A stretch of 64,000 bases of DNA from Agromyces sp. 3263 (GTDB lineage: Bacteria; Actinomycetota; Actinomycetes; Actinomycetales; Microbacteriaceae): positions 744,001 through 808,000 of the forward strand of contig NZ_JAVDUV010000001.1 in assembly GCF_031456545.1 (NCBI RefSeq). Direction: 5' to 3'. Below, in pieces: positions 25,049 through 32,942 of this stretch. Positions within the stretch are counted from its first letter, which is position 1, and each line of letters begins with the position of its first letter. The notes beneath the pieces were generated by a model. It was not told the DNA's origin and did no database searches. It saw only the letters and a list, made by a program, of their open reading frames with translations. Both the position numbers and the translations under genes were made by a program.

Positions 25049-26359
25049 TCAGCCCTCGTCGTTGGCGTCCTGGACGAGCTTCATGAAGTCGGCACCGCTC
25101 AGGCTGCCGCTGGCGAGCCCGCCGCCGTTGGTCTGGCTGACGCTCGTCGCCTTCGAGTTGAAGAGGGCCTCGAACCAGAGGATGCTCGACGGCGCGTCGG
25201 CGATGACCTGCTGCACCGTCTGCGTCGTCTCGGGCAGGTCGGCGGGCGGGTTGTCGATCGTGAAGCCCGACACCACGCCGCTGTCGTTGAGGACGGTGTC
25301 GCCGTAGTTCGAGACGATGCACTCGAGCCACGCCTTCTGGTTCTCGCCGAAGCCCTTCTTGGCGAACATCACGGGCACGCCGACGTTCGCGGGGACCTGG
25401 TCGATCGAGCCCTTGCCTCCTTCGACCGCCGGGAACGGCGCGTAACCGATGTTGTCGAGGCCGATGGTGTTCTGCGTCTCGTCGTTGAAGTTCGCGAGCG
25501 CCCAGCTGCCCATGTAGAAGAACGCGGCCTGGCCGGTGAGGAACTGGTTCATGGCCGCGTTGTAGTCGATCGAGCCGACCGCGTCGCCGAAGTACCCGGC
25601 CTTGCCGAGCTCGGCCACGGCGTCGGCCGCCTTCACGTACTCGTCGTCCGTGAGCTTGGCGTCGCCGTCGGCGACGGCCTTGAGGGCGTCGGGTCCGAGG
25701 TCGCGGGCGATGTAGTTGCCGACGAGCCGGGTGATGGGCCAGCCGTCCTTGCCGTCGGCGGCGAAGGGCTGCACGCCCGCCGCGTCGAGCGTCTCGGCGG
25801 CGGCGACGAGGTCGTCCCAGGTGGCCGGGGCCTCGATGCCGTTGTCGGCGAGGAGCTGCTTGTTGTACCAGAAGCCCTCGATGTTGAACTCCGTCGGCAG
25901 CGAGTACATGTCGTCCTCGCCGTGAAGCGCCTCGATGGTGGATGCCGCGGCGGGAAGGATCTTGTCGGTGAGGCCGAGGTCGTCGAGCTCGTCCGAGAGG
26001 TTCAGCACCTGGTCGGCGTCGATGAACTGCTTCATGAGCGAGGGGGTGCCGGCGGCCATCGACATGTTCGAGAGGGCGTCCTGGCCAGCCAGGAGCTGGA
26101 GCTTCTGGTCGAACTGGGCGCCGGCCGACTTGTCGGCCGTCAGGGGTGCGGCCTTCTCCTCGGCAGCGCACTGGTCTTCCGACAGGGTCGTCAGCGTGTC
26201 GATGATCGTCGTGTTCTCGGTCTGGCCGAAGTACGTGAACTTGCCGCTGTCGGATGAGCCGCCCGAGGCCGGGCCGCAGCCGGTGAGCACGAGGGCACCT
26301 GCCCCCACGACGGCCGCGAGCGGAGCCAGGCGCCGGAGGCGCCGAGATGCTGTGGTCAC
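25049..26359 (-). CDS. ABC transporter sugar-binding lipoprotein (SBP-1)
   Basis: A 436-residue extracellular solute-binding protein of family 1. The signal peptide RRLRRLAPLAAVVGAGALVL is followed by the lipobox LTGC, so it is anchored outside the membrane. The start FTYFGQTENTTIIDTL and motifs PATWDDLVAAAETLDAAGVQ and FLTGQAAFFYMGSWAL are typical. The GTG at 26359 is chosen because AAGGAGG lies four bases upstream; the longer frame lacks a ribosome site and would disturb the signal peptide. A -10 box and a perfect palindromic operator precede it. It probably delivers an oligosaccharide to the two permeases downstream. Confidence 0.9.
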   Translation of the reverse strand: MTTASRRLRRLAPLAAVVGAGALVLTGCGPASGGSSDSGKFTYFGQTENTTIIDTLTTLSEDQCAAEEKAAPLTADKSAGAQFDQKLQLLAGQDALSNMSMAAGTPSLMKQFIDADQVLNLSDELDDLGLTDKILPAAASTIEALHGEDDMYSLPTEFNIEGFWYNKQLLADNGIEAPATWDDLVAAAETLDAAGVQPFAADGKDGWPITRLVGNYIARDLGPDALKAVADGDAKLTDDEYVKAADAVAELGKAGYFGDAVGSIDYNAAMNQFLTGQAAFFYMGSWALANFNDETQNTIGLDNIGYAPFPAVEGGKGSIDQVPANVGVPVMFAKKGFGENQKAWLECIVSNYGDTVLNDSGVVSGFTIDNPPADLPETTQTVQQVIADAPSSILWFEALFNSKATSVSQTNGGGLASGSLSGADFMKLVQDANDEG

Positions 26360-26385
26360 TATTCCTCCTTGAATGTGGGCGCTTT

Positions 26386-26397
26386 TGAAGCGCTTCA
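26386..26397. promoter_or_regulatory. LacI-type operator 1A, TGAAGCGCTTCA
   Basis: A perfect 12-bp palindrome with the central CG typical of LacI-family sites. A TATCTT box on the minus strand (complement of 26403-26408) would start SBP-1 RNA at about 26396, inside this operator, which fits direct repression. Confidence 0.8.
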
Positions 26398-26402
26398 CTT
26401 GG

Positions 26403-26408
26403 AAGATA
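26403..26408 (-). promoter_or_regulatory. -10 box TATCTT of the SBP-1 operon
   Basis: The minus-strand TATCTT gives a predicted start near 26396 and a leader of about 37 bases ending in AAGGAGG. Confidence 0.45.
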
Positions 26409-26450
26409 CCGCTAGACTCGCGAATTGTCATCCTCGATCGGTAACGAATT

Positions 26451-26462
26451 TGAAACGCTTCA
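26451..26462. promoter_or_regulatory. LacI-type operator 1B, TGAAACGCTTCA
   Basis: This site differs from operator 1A by one base and lies 65 bp away, in front of the lacI-1 reading frame. A pair of sites permits looping and autoregulation. Confidence 0.75.
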
Positions 26463-26522
26463 TCTCATGTCCGCTTGCCACCACGGCGTTCGTGCGACGA
26501 TTACGACGACCGACGGCCGAGC

Positions 26523-27599
26523 ATGAGGGCCGCGCGCACACGGAGGTGCCCCATTCCCGCTGAACGACGTCGTGGGCTGAACTCGCAGCCGAGCATGAGC
26601 GATGTCGCCCGCCACGCGGGCGTGGCGCTCGGCACGGTCTCGAACACCCTGAACAATCCCGACAAGGTCGCCGAGCCCACGCGGCGACGCGTGCTCGCCT
26701 CCATCGCCGAGCTGGGGTTCGTGCGCAACGATGCGGCACGGTCGCTCGCGGCCGGAAGCAGCTCGACCGTCGGATTCGTGCTCGCCGACCTCGACAACTC
26801 GTTCTTCGTCGATATCGCCCGTGGTGCCGAGTCGATCCTGCGGCAGCACGACATGAGCCTGCTCATCGCCAACACCGACGTCGACCCCGCGAGGGAGCAG
26901 CGCAACCTCACGCTCTTCGAGGAGGCGCGGGTGGCCGGCATCCTCATCGCCCCGACGCCGTGGATGCCGTCGCGGCTCCCCGCGGTGCGGAGCACTCCCC
27001 TCGTCTACGTCAATGCGCCGCCGACGGATGCCTCGCACTCGGGCGTGGTCGTCGACGAGCGTCGCGGCGGAGAGCTCGCGGCACGGCACCTCATGGAGCT
27101 CGGCCGCACGCGGTTGCTGTTCGTGGGCGGCCCGTTCCTGCTCGACGCCGTCTCGGAACGACGCGCGGGTGCCCGCCAGGCCGTGGAAGCGGCCTCCGGG
27201 GTCTCGCTCGACACGCTCGAGACGCGGGGCCTCAACATCCCGCACGGGCGCCAGGCCGCCCGCGAGATCCTCGAGGGGGGCGCCGGCCGCTACGACGGCA
27301 TCGTCGCCGCTTCCGACCTGCTGGCCATCGGCTGCATCCAGGTGCTCGACGGGCAGCCGGGATTCGAGGTGCCCGCCGACCTGGCCATCACCGGGTACGA
27401 CGACAACCACTTCGCATCCGAGAGCGCCATCCCGGTCAGCACCATCGCACAACCCGGCGAGGAGATGGGGCGGGTGGCGGCCCAGCTGCTCATCAACCGC
27501 ATCACCGAGCCCGAGACCGCGATCCCGCGCACCGTGACCCTCGAGCCGCACCTCATCGCGCGCCGCTCCACACTGGGCGAGGCGTGGCGCCGCGACTGA
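26523..27599 (+). CDS. LacI family repressor LacI-1 of the GH78/GH43 transporter operon
   Basis: A LacI-family regulator of 358 residues from the ATG at 26523. The helix-turn-helix is MSDVARHAGVALGTVSNTLN with the hinge SLAAGSSSTVGFVLADLDN. The periplasmic-binding-protein-like effector domain contains VDERRGGELAARHLMELG and ITGYDDNHFA. The ATG at 26595 (MSDVARHAG) is possible but would leave only two residues before the DVA core, fewer than in known members, so the upstream ATG is preferred with caution. It is divergent from the SBP-1 operon across two TGAARCGCTTCA operators and probably releases them when an imported sugar binds. Confidence 0.88.
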   Translation: MRAARTRRCPIPAERRRGLNSQPSMSDVARHAGVALGTVSNTLNNPDKVAEPTRRRVLASIAELGFVRNDAARSLAAGSSSTVGFVLADLDNSFFVDIARGAESILRQHDMSLLIANTDVDPAREQRNLTLFEEARVAGILIAPTPWMPSRLPAVRSTPLVYVNAPPTDASHSGVVVDERRGGELAARHLMELGRTRLLFVGGPFLLDAVSERRAGARQAVEAASGVSLDTLETRGLNIPHGRQAAREILEGGAGRYDGIVAASDLLAIGCIQVLDGQPGFEVPADLAITGYDDNHFASESAIPVSTIAQPGEEMGRVAAQLLINRITEPETAIPRTVTLEPHLIARRSTLGEAWRRD

Positions 27600-27605
27600 C
27601 GGAGG

Positions 27606-29372
27606 TCAGATCTCGGTGTGGCCCAGTTCGGCCCCGGCGAGCAGCCGGATCACCGGGTCGGCGATCGCCTCGAACTCGAGCAGCACGACCTCGTTGCGCC
27701 CAGCCCGAGTGACCGGAGCCGGCACGACGAGCGTGCGCTGCGGCCCACGGCGCCAGTAGCGCCCGAGCAGGAACCCGTTGACCCACACGAGGCCCTTGCC
27801 CCAGTGCAGGGTGTCGAGGAACAGGTCGGCGGGCTCGTCGAGCTCGACCTCGCCCCGCGCCAGCGTCGGGCCCGCGGCGAACCCGACCGAACGTCCATGC
27901 GACGCGAGCTCGGGCACGCGGTCGAGGTCGACGGGGCGCACGCACCATCCGGTGAGCTCCTCGCCGTCGAGGGCAACGCCGCCGATGAGGCCCTTGTGCT
28001 CGCCCAGGCGAGGGCCGTAGTCGACGCGCCCCTGGTCCTCGACGAGGATCACGAGTTCGCCGCGGGTCTCGGGCAGCACCACGGACCGCTCGTGCGCGTC
28101 GCGCGACATCACGCCGACGGGCACGCCGTTGAGCAGCACCCACGCGCGGTCGCGGACCTCCTCGCCGATCGTGAGCACGCCCGGTCCGCCGCGGCCGAGG
28201 CGCGTGGCGAACAGCGCGATGCCGCGGTCGTGGCCGAGCTCGTCGAACGAGGGCATCGTCTCGTGGCGGGTCTCGTCGCCGAGGCGCGCCGCCACCTCGA
28301 GCAGCGCCGGTCCGACCGCGAGCGGCGCGACGAGCGCGGGCGCGTCGGGTCGCGCGCCGGGCACCTCATCGGGGACGGGTGCGTACTTCGCGATGACCTC
28401 GCGGAAGGCCCAGAACTTCTCGGTGGGGTATCCGCTCTCGTCGAGCGGGGCGTCGTAGTCGTAGCTCGTCGTGATCGGCGCGTAGCGTCCCTTGTCGTTC
28501 GCGCCGTTCGTCAGCCCGAAGTTCGTGCCGCCGTGGAACATGTAGACGTTCACCGACCCGCCGGCCGCGAGCAGCGCGTCGAGCTCGGCAGCGGATGCCG
28601 CGGCATCCGTCACGTGGTGGTGCGAGCCCCAGTCGTCGAACCAGCCGCACCAGAACTCCATGCACATGAGCGGGCCCGTGGGCTGGAACTCGCGCAGCGT
28701 CTCGAGGCGCTCTGGCACGCGGGAGCCGAACGAACCCGTGAGATGCAGGCCGGGCAGGCTGCCGTCGGCGAGCATCTGCGGGGTGGGCTGGTCGATCGTG
28801 GTGAGCGGAACCGTGATGCCGGCGGCGCGGGTGACGCGCACGAGCTCGGCGAGGTAGTCCTTGTCGTCGCCGTAGGCGCCGTACTCGTTCTCGATCTGCA
28901 CGAGGATGACCGGCCCGCCCGCGTCGACCTGCCTCGGCGCCACGATCTCGTAGACGCGCCGGAGGTACTCGGTGACGGCCGCGAGGTAGTGCGGCTCCGA
29001 CCGGCGCACGCCGACCTCGGGGTCACGGAACAGCCACGCCGGCAGGCCGCCGTTGTCCCACTCGGCGCAGATGTAGGGCCCGGGCCGCACGATCGCGTGC
29101 ATGCCCTCGGCCGCCACGAGGTCGAGGAACCGGCCGAGGTCGAGGCCGTCGTCGGCCCGCCACTCACCGCGGTGCGCCTCGTGCGCGTTCCACGCGACGT
29201 AGGTCTCGATGGCGTTCAGGCCCATAAGGCGGGCCTTGCGGATGCGATCCGCCCAGAGGTCGGGGTGCACGCGGAAGTAGTGCAACGCGCCCGCGAGGAT
29301 GCGGTGCGGCTGCCCGTCGAGCTCGAAGTCGGTCGGCCCGATGGCGAAGCGGGAGTGGGCGGTCACAGGCAT
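27606..29372 (-). CDS. GH35 beta-galactosidase
   Basis: A 588-residue glycosidase releasing terminal beta-galactose. The TIM-barrel catalytic domain fills residues 1-330. Its landmarks are ILAGALHYFRVHPDLWADRI, GPYICAEWDNGGLPAWL, the acid/base Glu in LVQIENEYGAYG, and the nucleophile Glu in CMEFWCGWFDDWG. YMFHGGTNFGLTNGAND is also diagnostic. C-terminal beta-sandwich domains end with WVNGFLLGRYWRRGPQRTL. It has no signal peptide, so it acts on imported galactosides. It follows the second transporter cluster after a hairpin and converges with lacI-1, leaving six bases between stops. Confidence 0.95.
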   Translation of the reverse strand: MPVTAHSRFAIGPTDFELDGQPHRILAGALHYFRVHPDLWADRIRKARLMGLNAIETYVAWNAHEAHRGEWRADDGLDLGRFLDLVAAEGMHAIVRPGPYICAEWDNGGLPAWLFRDPEVGVRRSEPHYLAAVTEYLRRVYEIVAPRQVDAGGPVILVQIENEYGAYGDDKDYLAELVRVTRAAGITVPLTTIDQPTPQMLADGSLPGLHLTGSFGSRVPERLETLREFQPTGPLMCMEFWCGWFDDWGSHHHVTDAAASAAELDALLAAGGSVNVYMFHGGTNFGLTNGANDKGRYAPITTSYDYDAPLDESGYPTEKFWAFREVIAKYAPVPDEVPGARPDAPALVAPLAVGPALLEVAARLGDETRHETMPSFDELGHDRGIALFATRLGRGGPGVLTIGEEVRDRAWVLLNGVPVGVMSRDAHERSVVLPETRGELVILVEDQGRVDYGPRLGEHKGLIGGVALDGEELTGWCVRPVDLDRVPELASHGRSVGFAAGPTLARGEVELDEPADLFLDTLHWGKGLVWVNGFLLGRYWRRGPQRTLVVPAPVTRAGRNEVVLLEFEAIADPVIRLLAGAELGHTEI

Positions 29373-29440
29373 CCGTTCTGGTGAATCGTGGACGGTGGAA
29401 GGGCGGTGCTCGAGGCACCCGCCGTTGGAAGAGGGGGAAG

Positions 29441-29478
29441 CGGCGGGGCCGGCCGGGAGTGCCCGACCGGCCCCGCCG
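29441..29478 (-). terminator. Hairpin below the SBP-2 gene
   Basis: CGGCGGGGCCGG (29441-29452) pairs with CCGGCCCCGCCG (29467-29478), loop 14. It separates SBP-2 from the GH35 gene and may partly terminate or stabilise the transcript. Confidence 0.7.
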
Positions 29479-29489
29479 TGTCGCGACGG

Positions 29490-30833
29490 CTACTCGCCGA
29501 CCGTGAAGCCCTGCTCGTTGCCGTAGTCGACGAGCTGGGACTGCCAGTCGGCGAGGCCCTCGTTGAGGTCGGTCTTGTTCGCATACGACTGACCGACGGT
29601 GTCGCCGAAGATGCTGTTCGCGTACACCTGGTAGGGCAGGTACGACCAGCCGGGCGCCACGTCCTTCGAGGCCTGCGTGAGCACCTCGTTGATCTTCTGG
29701 CCGCCGAAGTACTCCGACTCCTGGTTCACGAACTCGGGGTCGTCGAGGTTCGCCGTCGTCGACGGGAAGCCGCCGCTCTCGAGGAACACGTCGATGGACG
29801 CCGGGTCGCTGTTCAGCCAGCGGAGGAACGCCGCGGCGAGCGCCGGGTTCTTCGACTGCTTCACGACCGACTGGCCGCCGCCGCCGTTCTCCGAGGTCAC
29901 CGGGGTGCCGTCATAGGTCGGCATCGGCGCGACGCGCCAGTCGCCCAAGGCATCCGCGACGCTCGACTCGAGCACGCCGGGCATCCACGCGCCGATGGGG
30001 AGCGTCGCGATCGAGCCGTCGGCGAGGCCCTTGAACCACTCGTCGCTCCACCCGGGGGTCGTTGCGACGAGGTCCTCCTGGATGAGCTGGTTCCAGACGC
30101 CCGTCCACTGCTCGGTGCCCTCGTCCTGGAAGTTCACGGTCACGTCGGTGCCGTCGATGGCGAAGGGACGGCCGCCGGCCTGCCAGATCATGCTCGTCGT
30201 GAAGCCCGCGTCGCCGGTATCGGACGTGATGTACTTCGTCGGGTCGGCGGTGTGCAGCTGGCGCGCGGCGTCGACGTACTCGTCCCAGGTGGTCGGCACG
30301 GCGATGCCGTACTGGTCGAAGACCGACTTGTTGTAGAAGAGCGCCATGGGGCCCGAGTCCTGCGGGAGGCCGACGAGCTTGCCGTCGACGTTCACGCTGC
30401 CCCAGGTCGACGCGCTGTACTGGTCCTCGAGCTCGTCGAGGCCGTACTCGCTGAGGTCGACGAGGGAGTCGGCGAGGGCGAACTGCGGCATGGCGTAGTA
30501 CTCGATCTGCACGACGTCGGGCGCGCCGGAGCCGGCCTTGATCGCGTTCTGCAGCTTCGTGTACTCCTCGGTGTTGGTGCCGGCGTTCACGAGCTCGACG
30601 TCGACGTTCGGGTACGCCTTCTCGAACGCGGCCACCTGCGCCTCGGCGCTCGGGGTCCAGCTCCAGTAGGTGAGCTTGCCGCCGGCCTCGAGCGCGGCGT
30701 CCAGGTCGGACGCCGAGCCGCCGCCGGAGGTGGTGTCGCCTCCGGTCGAGCACGCGGCGAGCGCGCCGACCGCGAGGGCGGCGGTCGCGGCGACCGCCAG
30801 GGTCCGCCGGAAGGCGGTGCGGGCGATGGTCAT
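29490..30833 (-). CDS. ABC transporter sugar-binding lipoprotein (SBP-2)
   Basis: A 447-residue family-1 solute-binding protein. The signal peptide (FRRTLAVAATAALAVGALAA, then lipobox AAC) predicts a lipoprotein. LTYWSWTPSAEAQVAAFEKA opens the mature domain, and PTTWDEYVDAARQLHTADP and NPALAAAFLRWLNSDPAS are conserved. Unlike SBP-1, it lies after its permeases in gene order. The ATG at 30833 is used; the in-frame ATG ten codons upstream would put charged residues before the signal. The ligand is probably a galacto-oligosaccharide, judging from the adjacent GH35. Confidence 0.9.
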   Translation of the reverse strand: MTIARTAFRRTLAVAATAALAVGALAACSTGGDTTSGGGSASDLDAALEAGGKLTYWSWTPSAEAQVAAFEKAYPNVDVELVNAGTNTEEYTKLQNAIKAGSGAPDVVQIEYYAMPQFALADSLVDLSEYGLDELEDQYSASTWGSVNVDGKLVGLPQDSGPMALFYNKSVFDQYGIAVPTTWDEYVDAARQLHTADPTKYITSDTGDAGFTTSMIWQAGGRPFAIDGTDVTVNFQDEGTEQWTGVWNQLIQEDLVATTPGWSDEWFKGLADGSIATLPIGAWMPGVLESSVADALGDWRVAPMPTYDGTPVTSENGGGGQSVVKQSKNPALAAAFLRWLNSDPASIDVFLESGGFPSTTANLDDPEFVNQESEYFGGQKINEVLTQASKDVAPGWSYLPYQVYANSIFGDTVGQSYANKTDLNEGLADWQSQLVDYGNEQGFTVGE

Positions 30834-30930
30834 GTGATGTTTCCCTTCACTTCGTTGTGCCATCTGTGATCCGGGGCAGGACGCTCCGGGTGAGCGGTGG
30901 GGTGCGGAATGGACAGGCAGTGCCGCTCGG

Positions 30931-31881
30931 TCACTGCTTGACGCTGCCGGCGCTGAGCCCCGACTGCCAGAACCGCTGCAGGCCGAGGAACGCGATGACG
31001 ATGGGGAGGATGGTGAGGAGCGAGCCCGTGATGACGAGGTTGTAGATCGGCTGCGCGGCGACGCCGGTGGCCTGGGCGTTCCACTGGTTCAGGCCGACCG
31101 TGAGCGGATACCAGGTGGGGTCGCTCAGCATGATCAGCGGCAGGAAGTAGTTGTTCCAGGTGGCCACGACGGTGAACAGCAGCACGGTGACGATGCCGGG
31201 CGCGAGCAGCCGGCCCGAGATCGTGAAGAACGTGCGGAACTCCCCCGCGCCGTCCATGCGCGCCGCCTCGAGGATCTCGGTCGGCACGGAGTCGACCGCG
31301 TAGACCCAGATCAGGTAGAGGCCGAACGGGCTGATCAGCGACGGGATGATGATCGCCCAGGGCGTGTTCGTGAGGCCGAGCTGGCTGAACATGAGGAACG
31401 TCGGCACCGCGAGCGCCGTGCCGGGCACCGCGATCGCGCCGAGCACGACGGCGAAGATCGCGCGGCGGCCTCGGAACCGGAACTTCGCGAGCCCATACCC
31501 CGCGAGCGTGGCGAGGAGGGTCGCGCCGCCGGCGCCGACCACGACGTAGAGCAGCGTGTTGCCGAACCAGCGCAGGAAGATCCCGTCGCGGTAGGTCAGC
31601 GTCTCCCAGATGTTCTGGAAGAGCACGAAGTCGTCGTCGAACCAGAGCCCGAAGCTCGAGAAGAGCCCGCTCTGCGTCTTCGTGGCGTTGATCACGAGCC
31701 ACGCGAGCGGCACGAGGCTGTACAGCACGAAGATGCCCATCAGCAGCGTGAACGCCACCGACTTGCGCGGACGCAGCGGCGAGTTGCGGCGGCGCGGGCC
31801 TCGCGTGCCACGGCGGGCGGATGCCGCATCCGCTCGCTTGTGGTCTGCGGCTCGCACCTCGGGGGCGATGGTGGCGCTCAT
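30931..31881 (-). CDS. Carbohydrate ABC transporter permease, MalG-like (second system)
   Basis: A 316-residue CUT1 permease with six helices. The EAA loop is LEAARMDGAGEFRTFFTISGR and the end is FWQSGLSAGSVKQ, the MalG-type terminus. AAGGAAGAACG precedes the ATG at 31881, which overlaps the MalF-like stop by four bases. As in the first system, no ATPase gene accompanies it. Confidence 0.93.
   Translation of the reverse strand: MSATIAPEVRAADHKRADAASARRGTRGPRRRNSPLRPRKSVAFTLLMGIFVLYSLVPLAWLVINATKTQSGLFSSFGLWFDDDFVLFQNIWETLTYRDGIFLRWFGNTLLYVVVGAGGATLLATLAGYGLAKFRFRGRRAIFAVVLGAIAVPGTALAVPTFLMFSQLGLTNTPWAIIIPSLISPFGLYLIWVYAVDSVPTEILEAARMDGAGEFRTFFTISGRLLAPGIVTVLLFTVVATWNNYFLPLIMLSDPTWYPLTVGLNQWNAQATGVAAQPIYNLVITGSLLTILPIVIAFLGLQRFWQSGLSAGSVKQ
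31817..31833. repeat. Palindrome GCGGATGC-C-GCATCCGC inside the permease gene
   Basis: Two overlapping copies of the window-wide GGATGCC-type motif form an 8-bp-arm palindrome in the N-terminal, poorly conserved Ala/Asp-rich part of the MalG-like gene. It is probably an instance of the repeated motif, not a regulatory site. Confidence 0.5.
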
Positions 31882-32816
31882 CGTTCTTCCTTCCGGGAGC
31901 CGCGGAGCTGCACGACGTAGGCGATCACCGCGGTGATCACGCCCATGACGATGGCGACCGTGGCCGAGGCGTTGTACTGCTGACCGGCGAACGACAGGTT
32001 GTAGGCGTACATGTTCGGCGTGAAGTACGTGGTGATGATGTTCGGCGCGAGCGTGCGAAGGATGTTCGGCTCGTTGAAGAGCTGGAAGCTGCCGATGATC
32101 GAGAAGATCGTCGCGATGACGATCGCGCCGCGCAGGGCGGGCAGCTTGATGCCGGTGACGACGCGCATCGAGCCGGCGCCGTCGAGCTCGGCCGCCTCGT
32201 AGAGGTCGGTGGGGATGACGCGGAGCGCCGAGTAGAAGATCAGCATGTTGTAGCCGACGAACTCCCAGGTCACGATGTTGCCGATCGAGACGAGGATCCA
32301 GTTGCGGGCGAACGGCGTGATGACCTCGCTGCCGAGCCAGTCGTTGATGTTCGCGGCGAGGCCGAAGTTGTCTCCGTAGATGAAGCCCCACATGAGCACG
32401 GCCACGACCGCGGGCACGGCGTAGGGCAGGAAGATCACGATGCGGAAGAAGCCCGAGGCGTGCAGGCGGGCGCTGTCGATGGCGAGCGCCGCGACGAGCG
32501 CGAGGCCGAGCATGATCGGCACCTGGATGAGCAGGAAGAGGGTGACGCGGCCGAAGCCCTCCCAGAACTGCGGGTCGGCGAAGAGCTCGAGGTAGTTCTC
32601 GGCGCCCACGAACGCGTTGCCGCCGATGAGCTGCTCGCGGAAGAGGCTGAGGTAGACCGAGTAGGCGACCGGCGCGATGAACACCAGCAGGAACACCACG
32701 AGGAAGGGCGCCACGAAGGCGAGGCCCTTCCACTCGCTGCGTCCGCGGACTCGGATGCGGCGGGGCGGCGGCGCAGTGACCACCGCGGCCGGCGCGGGAG
32801 GGGACGTCGTTGTCAT
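31878..32816 (-). CDS. Carbohydrate ABC transporter permease, MalF-like (second system)
   Basis: A 312-residue CUT1 permease, first gene of the operon MalF-MalG-SBP-2-GH35. The Pro/Ala-rich cytosolic N terminus is followed by six helices (LAFVAPFLVVFLLVFIAPVA is the first). The EAA loop is YEAAELDGAGSMRVVTGIKLP. The ATG at 32816 has GGAAA upstream; a TTG four codons earlier is less likely. The promoter region carries two LacI-2 operators. Confidence 0.92.
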   Translation of the reverse strand: MTTTSPPAPAAVVTAPPPRRIRVRGRSEWKGLAFVAPFLVVFLLVFIAPVAYSVYLSLFREQLIGGNAFVGAENYLELFADPQFWEGFGRVTLFLLIQVPIMLGLALVAALAIDSARLHASGFFRIVIFLPYAVPAVVAVLMWGFIYGDNFGLAANINDWLGSEVITPFARNWILVSIGNIVTWEFVGYNMLIFYSALRVIPTDLYEAAELDGAGSMRVVTGIKLPALRGAIVIATIFSIIGSFQLFNEPNILRTLAPNIITTYFTPNMYAYNLSFAGQQYNASATVAIVMGVITAVIAYVVQLRGSRKEER

Positions 32817-32835
32817 TCGGATTTCCAATCGCTCA

Positions 32836-32853
32836 CATGTTCACGTCAACATG
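32836..32853. promoter_or_regulatory. LacI-2 operator O1, CATGTTCACGTCAACATG
   Basis: An 18-bp near-palindrome around ACGT. It is the exact reverse complement of O2. It overlaps the candidate -35 (TTCACG) of lacI-2 and the +4 to +21 region of the transporter promoter. Confidence 0.85.
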
Positions 32854-32862
32854 CAGTGCGGT

Positions 32863-32869
32863 TACCGTA
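32863..32869. promoter_or_regulatory. Overlapping divergent -10 boxes TACCGT / TACGGT
   Basis: TACCGT on the plus strand (32863-32868) stands 17 bp after TTCACG in O1 and serves lacI-2. The same bases read TACGGT on the minus strand (complement of 32864-32869) and would serve the MalF operon with a start near 32857. The two promoters cannot be occupied at once. Confidence 0.45.
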
Positions 32870-32870
32870 G

Positions 32871-32888
32871 CATGTTGACGTGAACATG
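32871..32888. promoter_or_regulatory. LacI-2 operator O2, CATGTTGACGTGAACATG
   Basis: The reverse complement of O1, 35 bp centre to centre. It overlaps the predicted lacI-2 start and the -35/-10 spacer of the transporter promoter. Confidence 0.85.
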
Positions 32889-32942
32889 CGCCAGTCTGTG
32901 CAAGTCTGTGCGTGACGCACGAAGTGTTCGAGGGAGCCGGCG

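Noticed and set aside
27606..32816. A sugar ABC ATPase (msiK/ugpC) within the transporter clusters
   Set aside because: No Walker A/LSGGQ-containing frame exists in either cluster; a shared ATPase elsewhere is assumed.
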